A stretch of DNA of 14,757 bases. Source: an uncultured Spirochaetia bacterium. GTDB taxonomy: Bacteria; Spirochaetota; UBA4802; JAGODF01. Where the stretch lies: NCBI GenBank assembly GCA_937967705.1, contig CALCJG010000352.1, positions 1-14,757 of the forward strand. Direction: 5' to 3'. Below the pieces are notes generated by a model. The model ran no database searches and was not told the origin of the DNA. It saw nothing but the letters and a program-made list of their open reading frames with translations. The translations under genes were made by a program, and so were the position numbers. Positions 6,275-11,807 of this stretch are shown here, piece after piece (position 1 is the stretch's first letter; every line of letters starts with the position of its first letter).

Positions 6275-7714
6275 TCAGGATATGGATATAATCTGCTTTT
6301 CCCGGTTGGCGGGAAAGCTAATGGTAAATCGGGTTCCCAGGGAAGGCCGGGATTCCAGCAAAACCCTGGCGTTATGCTCGGATATGATTTTTTTGCTGAT
6401 GGAGAGTCCGATCCCGGTGCTGTTGCTCCTTCTCTTGGTCGTATAGAAGGGGGACCATATCTTCTTGATAGTATCGTCGGTTATACCGATTCCATTGTCC
6501 TCAATGACGAGGTTTACGGCATCGTCCTGATTCAGTGAATGAATTTGAATCCGTCCTTCAAAATCGAGGTTTTCCACATATTTTTTTTCGTTGATGGCAT
6601 CCTTGGCGTTGACAAGCAGATTTATTATGAGCTGTTCGAGGGCTATCTTGTCCCCGTATACTTTACCGAGATTTTCCTCCAGGAGGAGTTTGATCTCTAT
6701 GTTGTATTTTTTAAACTGTACGCTGACCAGGTCGATGACGTTCAGAACCACCGTGTTGAGATCGATGAACTGCATGTTGAGTCCGGATTTTCGTGAGAAG
6801 TTCCTGATGTGGTTGATGATGGAATTGGATTTATCCACGAGGGTGCAGATTTTGTGCAGTTCCGCAACTGCCATCAGCGCGTCGAATTCATCAAGATTGA
6901 TGTCATCGATCATGTTCTGGGCGATTCCCTTGATCCCGGTTATCGGCTGTGCCAATTCGTGGGCAATACCCGCAGTGATTTCAGCCAGGATGGTGTGTTT
7001 GGACATCTGAAAAAGCTCCACGTCCTTGTCCAGGATGATCCTTTTCAACTGGTCGCATTTTTGACTGAATCTGGAAACGTTGTGTACCAGAATTTTATTG
7101 AGCTCCCTTGCCTGTTTGAGCTGTTTTTTCTGTATCTGAGCTCGCCGGTAATGAGTGGTCATGATGATAATCTCCGGGGAGAGCAGCAGGATGAAAGAGG
7201 CATAGGAGAGATATCGTATGTCCCGGGAATAGAGGGATATCATCGCAAGTCCCAGGCAGAGGGGGATGGCCGTGGGGAGGATGACGGCGTAGTTTTTCAT
7301 GAGACGGATGTTTCTGAACAGAAAAACGGCGATGAGGCCTATGTAACATGAAAACATGACGCTCATTATGGGAACGGCCAGAGCGGGGGGGGCCGTAACA
7401 GCCAGCATGAGGGAGAGAACGCTCAGGGCCGAAGAGATATAGAGAAATTCCCTTTGAAATATGGTAAAAAAATTTTTCAGAAGAAGACTGTGACTTATAG
7501 GAAAAACGCAGAGAGCGAGAGAGGAAAAGTAAAGGATTATGAGAGCCAACTCCATCTCCGGGAGAAGGGAAAAATGACCCATCAGGATGATAAAAAGGAC
7601 GATAAAATTGTAGAAGAGCAGGCGAGCCGTTTTGGTCTTGAAAAAGAAAACCAATATAATCAGGGACAGGGCGGCGAAGTAAACAAGAGTGTCGGATAAT
7701 ATTATTAATAGCAT
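6275..7714 (-). CDS. Orphan membrane sensor histidine kinase
   Basis: A 479-residue sensor kinase. The N-terminal 185 residues are almost entirely hydrophobic (about six or seven membrane segments, 1-185) with little room for an extracellular domain, so the stimulus is probably sensed in or at the membrane. A helical linker (190-240) leads to the HisKA dimerisation domain with H-box AGIAHELAQPITGIKG, phospho-acceptor His252. The ATPase domain is complete: N box INLLVNAKDA (Asn365/Asn369), G1 DNGIG (406-410), F box FYTTK (423-427), G2 GIGLSIS (434-440). The HELAQP form is common in kinases resembling NtrB/DctB-type HPK4. No response regulator is in the window. GAGGAT lies about 10 bases before the ATG. 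It is the upstream gene of a likely two-gene operon with the patatin lipase. Confidence 0.92.
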   Translation of the reverse strand: MLLIILSDTLVYFAALSLIILVFFFKTKTARLLFYNFIVLFIILMGHFSLLPEMELALIILYFSSLALCVFPISHSLLLKNFFTIFQREFLYISSALSVLSLMLAVTAPPALAVPIMSVMFSCYIGLIAVFLFRNIRLMKNYAVILPTAIPLCLGLAMISLYSRDIRYLSYASFILLLSPEIIIMTTHYRRAQIQKKQLKQARELNKILVHNVSRFSQKCDQLKRIILDKDVELFQMSKHTILAEITAGIAHELAQPITGIKGIAQNMIDDINLDEFDALMAVAELHKICTLVDKSNSIINHIRNFSRKSGLNMQFIDLNTVVLNVIDLVSVQFKKYNIEIKLLLEENLGKVYGDKIALEQLIINLLVNAKDAINEKKYVENLDFEGRIQIHSLNQDDAVNLVIEDNGIGITDDTIKKIWSPFYTTKRRSNSTGIGLSISKKIISEHNARVLLESRPSLGTRFTISFPANREKQIISIS

Positions 7715-7726
7715 TTAATTGTATCC

Positions 7727-7743
7727 TCGAAGGATATCTTCGA
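7727..7743. promoter_or_regulatory. Dyad in the leader of the kinase gene
   Basis: TCGAAG (7727-7732) and CTTCGA (7738-7743) form a 6-bp inverted repeat with a 5-base centre, 13 bases upstream of the kinase start codon on the - strand. It partly overlaps the GAGGAT ribosome binding site, so as RNA it could shield that site; as DNA it could be an operator. Short enough to be chance. Confidence 0.3.
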
Positions 7744-8031
7744 TAAAATATATCCCAGGAGAGATTCTGAATAGTTATTCCTGATATTGAGAAAGCAGAC
7801 ACAGAATCTGTCAATAGTTTTTACTTTTCCGATATTGATGGGTTATGAGGGAATGCAGAGGGAAACGGCTTTCATAGGGATGGGAGTTTTTTTCATTTAC
7901 ACCGGGGATTTCCCCTGTATCATGGACCAGGATGTCAGCGGTGTCAGGGCTTATCACCGAGGCTCTGACCCCCGGGTTTTCCCTTAAGCCTGTATATTAT
8001 AATTCACTATTTTTGTAGCCAGGGGGGTGTC
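7744..8031. other. Intergenic region between divergent kinase and ychF genes
   Basis: The divergent gap of 317 bases must hold promoters for both directions. On + a TATAAT (7998-8003) sits 28 bases before the ychF start, without a convincing -35. Two small hairpins are seen: GGGGATTTCCCC around 7903-7914, and GTCAGGGC/GCTCTGAC (7943-7950 with 7962-7969, one G-U). A 66-codon open frame at 7787-7987 has no ribosome binding site and no recognisable features, so I do not call it a gene. Confidence 0.5.
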
Positions 8032-9117
8032 ATGGGGTTTAACTGCGGGATCATCGGTCTTCCCAATGTAGGGAAATCTACTATATTCAACGCTCTGTCG
8101 GGGGCCGGGGCTCAGATGGCGAACTATCCCTTCTGTACCATCGAGCCCAACAAGGGGATTGTGCCCGTGCCGGATGAACGCCTCCTGGAAATCGCCCGCC
8201 TGTTACAACGAGATCATCCCATACCCACGAAGATAGAATTCATCGACGTGGCTGGACTGGTTAAGGGGGCTTCTAAGGGCGAGGGTCTGGGCAACAAGTT
8301 TCTGGGGTATATACGACAGGTGGATGCCATTGTACATGTAGTAAGATGTTTTGCTGATGATGATGTGGTGCATGTGACTGGGGATGTGGATCCGTTGAGG
8401 GACATTGGGGTCATCAACACGGAACTGATGCTGGCGGATTTGGAAATACTGGACCGGGCCCGGGAGAAGATTCTTAAGCTGGCGCGTTCGGGGGACAAGC
8501 AGGCCCAGCACCGGTTGGGGGTTCTGGAAAAGGTTATCGGTCATATTAATGAAGGGAAATTGCTTAAGGGATTCCCTTTTCATGGGGATGATGAGGAAAT
8601 TCTCAATGAATACGGATTGATAACACAGAAGCCGGTTCTCTACCTGGCCAATGTAGGGGAGGGCAAAGTGGACGAAAATCTTTTATCCCGGGTCAGGGAT
8701 TTCGCTTTGGCCGAAGGGTCCGAATTTCTCTATATTTCTGGCAAGCTGGAGGAGGAAATATCTGAGCTGCCCATTGAGGAGAAGAAGGAGTATCTCTCAG
8801 CCATGGGGCTGGAGGAATCGGGGCTGAATCGATTGATTAAAACGTCCTACAGGCTCCTGAAACTGATAACCTATTATACCGCCGCCACGGACTTGCAGGC
8901 ATGGACGGTATCCGAGGGAACTACTGCTCTTAAGGCGGCGGGCAAGATCCATACGGATTTTGAAAGGGGCTTTATCCGTGCGGAGGTTTACCGGTTTGAG
9001 GATCTCATCGAACTGGGCAACGAACACAAGTTAAGGGAGAAGGGCCATCTGAGATCCGAGGGTAAGGAATATATCATAAGGGATGGTGATATCGTCCGCT
9101 ATCTATTTAATGGTTGA
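8032..9117 (+). CDS. ychF: Redox-regulated ATPase/GTPase YchF (Obg family)
   Basis: A complete 361-residue YchF/OLA1 protein, close to the E. coli length of 363. P-loop GLPNVGKST is at residues 9-17, the YchF-specific NYPFCTIEPN segment at 31-40, DVAGLVKGASKGEGLGN (G3) from 72, and the altered G4 motif NVGE at 207-210, which replaces NKxD and explains the ATP preference of this family. An alpha-helical coiled insertion covers about 130-200, and the C-terminal TGS domain about 277-360 with AWTVSEGTTA and EGKEYIIRDGDIV. YchF is a universally conserved P-loop nucleotidase that binds ribosomes and modulates translation and oxidative stress responses. AGGGGGG at 8021-8027 marks the start. It appears to be a single-gene unit; the common neighbour pth is not here. 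Confidence 0.97.
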   Translation: MGFNCGIIGLPNVGKSTIFNALSGAGAQMANYPFCTIEPNKGIVPVPDERLLEIARLLQRDHPIPTKIEFIDVAGLVKGASKGEGLGNKFLGYIRQVDAIVHVVRCFADDDVVHVTGDVDPLRDIGVINTELMLADLEILDRAREKILKLARSGDKQAQHRLGVLEKVIGHINEGKLLKGFPFHGDDEEILNEYGLITQKPVLYLANVGEGKVDENLLSRVRDFALAEGSEFLYISGKLEEEISELPIEEKKEYLSAMGLEESGLNRLIKTSYRLLKLITYYTAATDLQAWTVSEGTTALKAAGKIHTDFERGFIRAEVYRFEDLIELGNEHKLREKGHLRSEGKEYIIRDGDIVRYLFNG

Positions 9118-9120
9118 GGG

Positions 9121-9147
9121 ATAACATAGAACATAAGTATATGTTAT
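9121..9147. promoter_or_regulatory. 27-bp dyad just upstream of the START-gene promoter
   Basis: ATAACATA (9121-9128) and TATGTTAT (9140-9147) are perfect 8-bp inverted arms separated by 11 bases. A nested shorter pairing (AACATA 9130-9135 with TATGTT 9140-9145) shares the right arm. The dyad ends 5 bases before the -35 box at 9153, the position of many activator sites. It lacks the T tract expected of a ychF terminator. Confidence 0.4.
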
Positions 9148-9152
9148 AAAAG

Positions 9153-9180
9153 TTGACATATTTTTGGCAACTTATATATA
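9153..9180 (+). promoter_or_regulatory. Sigma70-type promoter of the START-domain gene
   Basis: A consensus TTGACA (9153-9158) is followed after 16 bases by TATATA (9175-9180). Transcription would start near 9187, about 26 bases before the GTG start codon at 9213. This is the best-looking promoter in the window and argues against a translation start upstream of it. Confidence 0.65.
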
Positions 9181-9212
9181 GTGGAAAAAATTTTAGTTTC
9201 AGGAGGATCTCA

Positions 9213-9866
9213 GTGAAAAGTAAGAGTCTTTTTATGGCTTTCCTCGCGCTCTTTCTGATATCAATGGCTCTTTTTGCAGAGTCAGGATGGAAGAGGGTGA
9301 AGAACTCCAATGGCATACAGGTTTATACGCGCTCGGTGGCAGGATCGGACCTGGATGAATTCAAAGGAATAACCGTTGTTGATGCCCGCATAGAAGTCAT
9401 CGGTGAAGTGATTAGGGACGTGCCGGCCCAGTCGCAATGGATGGCCGACTGCCTTGAGGGGCGTATCATCAAAAAATTCAGCGACAATGACATGCTGGTC
9501 TATAACGTAACCGATGTACCCTGGCCCCTTGATGATCGAGATGTGCTGGTGAGGTCCCGGGGGAAGATAGATATGGCAAAGGGGGTGGTGGATGTTGTTT
9601 TCACCAGCGTAACGGATGCCAGCGTACCCCCCAAAAAAGGACGTGTCCGAATGAAGGATTTCTATGGAAGATGGCTGCTGGAACGCGTGGATACGGAAAA
9701 AACCAGGGTTACTTATATCATTAAAGCCAATCCGGGAGGATCCATTCCTGCTTCAGTGGCGAATCTTTCCAGTAAGAAGATTCCCTATGAGACATTGAAA
9801 AACCTGAAGAAAATGGCCAAGAAACAGAAGTATGTGAATATGGCCAAAAAAAAATATAAATTCTAA
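9213..9866 (+). CDS. Exported START-domain lipid-binding protein
   Basis: A 217-residue protein with a signal peptide (1-22, MKSKSLFMAFLALFLISMAL then FA) and one START/SRPBCC-fold domain (about 25-200), a helix-grip cavity that binds lipids or other hydrophobic ligands. Family-like landmarks are PWPLDDRDVLVRSRG (103-117), YGRWLLERVD (151-160), TRVTYIIKANPGGSIP (164-179) and a basic C-terminal helix. I chose GTG 9213 because AGGAGG (9201-9206) precedes it at ideal distance. The longer open frame from 9153 would put the promoter inside the gene and bury the signal peptide. The location is probably periplasmic; the ligand is unknown. It converges with the - strand TPR gene, whose stop is only 12 bases away. 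Similar bacterial START proteins are often annotated only as hypothetical or lipid-binding. Confidence 0.85.
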   Translation: MKSKSLFMAFLALFLISMALFAESGWKRVKNSNGIQVYTRSVAGSDLDEFKGITVVDARIEVIGEVIRDVPAQSQWMADCLEGRIIKKFSDNDMLVYNVTDVPWPLDDRDVLVRSRGKIDMAKGVVDVVFTSVTDASVPPKKGRVRMKDFYGRWLLERVDTEKTRVTYIIKANPGGSIPASVANLSSKKIPYETLKNLKKMAKKQKYVNMAKKKYKF

Positions 9867-9878
9867 AGTCTTTTCAAC

Positions 9879-10889
9879 TCAGCGATCCTGTTTGTACACT
9901 CTTTTTAAATAGGGATCATTGGACAGCAGGTCATCAAGATAAGATTTTACCATCTTCTGATGACCTGTTTTGTCTTTAACGTTCTGCTCCATGTGAGCCA
10001 GGAATTCCTTAAGGTATTTTTCTGCCAAGGCATTTTGCCCCCTCTGCGCCTTGATTCGTGCCATCCAATAGAGGCTGATGCTCCGGTCCCGGAAGGTTTG
10101 TGATGACTGGAGCAGGGTCAGAAGGGCGGCTTCCTTCTTTTTCATCTCAGAGGGTTTTAGGTACAGAAGGGATTGCAGTTCCTTGGAAAGACCGTAGGGC
10201 TTGTTCTCAAGGGCGGATGCTATCTCTTCCTCAAGCGTTTTCCTGAGTGATTTTTGGCGTGCATTTTTCCTCATCCGGGGGAAGAGTTTTCTACACCGGT
10301 CTTCTTTTATGAGGGACTTGAAAGCGGGATCCGATTTCAACAGATACTCGCTGAAAAATCCTTCCTGAACGGCATGTTCCAGGTGAACCAGCGCCTTTTC
10401 CTCCTGGCCCTTCGAAGCAAAGTGGGCGGCCTTCTCGTATTCGATCCAGTATTTTTCCCGGACATTCAGCAGGGAGTTGAGCGTTTGAGGAAATTTTTCC
10501 GGCTGATGTGTGATGAGCATGGGTAAAAGGTAAAAGAGGGCCAGGGGATAATCGCCCTGTAGCGCGTTGTTGTATCCCACTGCGGCCTCGGAAAAATTTT
10601 TATCCCATTGATTCATGAGTCCATAGTTGATATAGGCCTGATTTTTATACCGAGGATCTCTGGCTAGTTTCAGAAGCATCTTTTTGGCTTCATCCTTTTC
10701 CTTGTAGTGATAGAGGGTAAAGGCGTCGAAAAAGGGGTTCGTGTAATCCGTGGTAAAATTGCTGGAACAGGTGTTCTGCACTTCGTAAACCTGGGACAGA
10801 AGAATAATCAGGAGAAAAAGGGTGATTTTATGTGTCCCCAGTCTCTTGATTTTCTGAATTATCTCTTCTCTTCTTGTCTTGTATCGCAT
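9879..10889 (-). CDS. Membrane-anchored or exported TPR-repeat protein
   Basis: A 336-residue protein with a basic N-terminus and one hydrophobic segment (about 21-34, KITLFLLIILLSQV) that could be a signal peptide or anchor. The remainder is helical. TPR-like units are visible at about 62-110 (KKMLLKLARDPRYKNQAYI, then FSEAAVGYNNALQGDYPLAL) and 155-205, where the segment HLEHAVQEGFFSEYLLKSDP has the form of a terminal TPR with a following LLKSDPAFKSLIKEDRCRKL cap. Further basic helices follow, with a last repeat-like part at 280-320 (YWMARIKAQRGQNALAEKYL). I use ATG 10889; a GTG at 10892 would add one residue. No good ribosome binding site is visible. It lies back to back with the + strand TPR gene. 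TPR proteins usually scaffold complexes; no partner can be named. Confidence 0.75.
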   Translation of the reverse strand: MRYKTRREEIIQKIKRLGTHKITLFLLIILLSQVYEVQNTCSSNFTTDYTNPFFDAFTLYHYKEKDEAKKMLLKLARDPRYKNQAYINYGLMNQWDKNFSEAAVGYNNALQGDYPLALFYLLPMLITHQPEKFPQTLNSLLNVREKYWIEYEKAAHFASKGQEEKALVHLEHAVQEGFFSEYLLKSDPAFKSLIKEDRCRKLFPRMRKNARQKSLRKTLEEEIASALENKPYGLSKELQSLLYLKPSEMKKKEAALLTLLQSSQTFRDRSISLYWMARIKAQRGQNALAEKYLKEFLAHMEQNVKDKTGHQKMVKSYLDDLLSNDPYLKRVYKQDR

Positions 10890-10905
10890 CACAGAAAAAT
10901 AATTA

Positions 10906-10935
10906 TTGCAGTCTTTGATAAAGCTCCCTTAATAT
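10906..10935 (+). promoter_or_regulatory. Possible promoter of the + strand TPR/transglutaminase unit
   Basis: TTGCAG (10906-10911) is followed after 18 bases by TAATAT (10930-10935), within the 71-base gap between divergent TPR genes and about 25 bases before the GTG start at 10961. Match quality is moderate and unsupported by anything else. Confidence 0.33.
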
Positions 10936-10960
10936 GCCCTGATAAGGTTGAGGGAAGTGT

Positions 10961-11806
10961 GTGAATAAGTCAAAGAAAAAAAAGTTTTTACCGGTGCTAT
11001 TTCTGGTTTTCCATGGTTTCGCCTGTGCCTCAGCACCCGTTTTTCATAAGGACGAATTGATATATCTCAGGAAGGACCGCATCCCCTTTGGATATCAGTT
11101 TCCTGCAAGGGCCGAGGGCCGGGAGGAGGAGATTCCATCACTGGAAAAACGGGAAAAAAAGTCCATGACCGATCTATGGAAGCTGGCCCGTTACTATCAT
11201 CTGATTGCCGAGGATGAGGGTCATCTTGCCAAGGCCCTCGTCTTTTATAATGTGCTCGTCAAGCTCGATAAAACCGATACCGTTTACGCTCAAACCAACG
11301 CCGCCTGTGTCCTGGCATCCCTGGGGCGTTACGCCGATTCCGAAAAGGCCTTTCATGCCATCCTAGGGGGCAAGACGGAAGTGGAGTATGCCTATTATAA
11401 CCTGTACCTGCTGTACCGTTATTGCTCCCGCGGCGAGGACAGCCTCCGGGTGTTATTGCTGATGAGGAAAAAATACCCCCGCAGTGTTTTTCCTCCCTTG
11501 GAACTGGGAAACATTTACTTTGAAGGGGAGCAATACGATCAGGCGGCTGTATATTATCGTGAGGCTGCTCAGTTTGATGGCCGAAATCCCCTGCCGGTTT
11601 ACAGGCTCGCCCGAATCGGTGAGCAGAAACGGGATTATCGGGAGGCTGAGAGGCTTTATAAAGAGTGTCTGAAGAAACATCCGGATTTCTGCAGGACATA
11701 CATTGATTACTCCCGGATGCTGATGAACCTCAACAGGGACAAAGAGGCCAAGGAGATTATACGCATAGGACTGAAGCGATGCGCTGATCTCAACCTGAGC
11801 CGATAG
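10961..11806 (+). CDS. Exported TPR-repeat protein
   Basis: A 281-residue TPR protein. The start is GTG with AGGGAA (10951-10956) just upstream. A lysine-rich n-region (NKSKKKK) and hydrophobic core (FLPVLFLVFHGF) end in ACASAP. Cys22 could be a lipidated cysteine, but the preceding GFA is not a canonical lipobox, so cleavage by signal peptidase I after ASA is equally possible. TPR helices run from about 70 to 275: recognisable repeats are LWKLARYYHLIAEDEGHLAK (72-91), YAQTNAACVLASLGRYADSE (109-128), PLELGNIYFEGEQYDQAAVY (179-198), PVYRLARIGEQKRDYREAER (212-231) and a last one at 245-270. It probably sits in the periplasm or on a membrane as a protein-protein scaffold. The next gene starts 1 base after its stop, so both are expected to work together. 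Confidence 0.82.
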   Translation: MNKSKKKKFLPVLFLVFHGFACASAPVFHKDELIYLRKDRIPFGYQFPARAEGREEEIPSLEKREKKSMTDLWKLARYYHLIAEDEGHLAKALVFYNVLVKLDKTDTVYAQTNAACVLASLGRYADSEKAFHAILGGKTEVEYAYYNLYLLYRYCSRGEDSLRVLLLMRKKYPRSVFPPLELGNIYFEGEQYDQAAVYYREAAQFDGRNPLPVYRLARIGEQKRDYREAERLYKECLKKHPDFCRTYIDYSRMLMNLNRDKEAKEIIRIGLKRCADLNLSR

Positions 11807-11807
11807 G

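Noticed and set aside
7903..7969. Small hairpins that might be terminators upstream of ychF
   Set aside because: No gene reads into them on either strand and no T tract follows; they are noted only as dyads in the intergenic entry.
7787..7987. 66-codon + strand open frame between kinase and ychF
   Set aside because: No ribosome binding site, no recognisable motif, and it occupies a region that must carry the divergent promoters.
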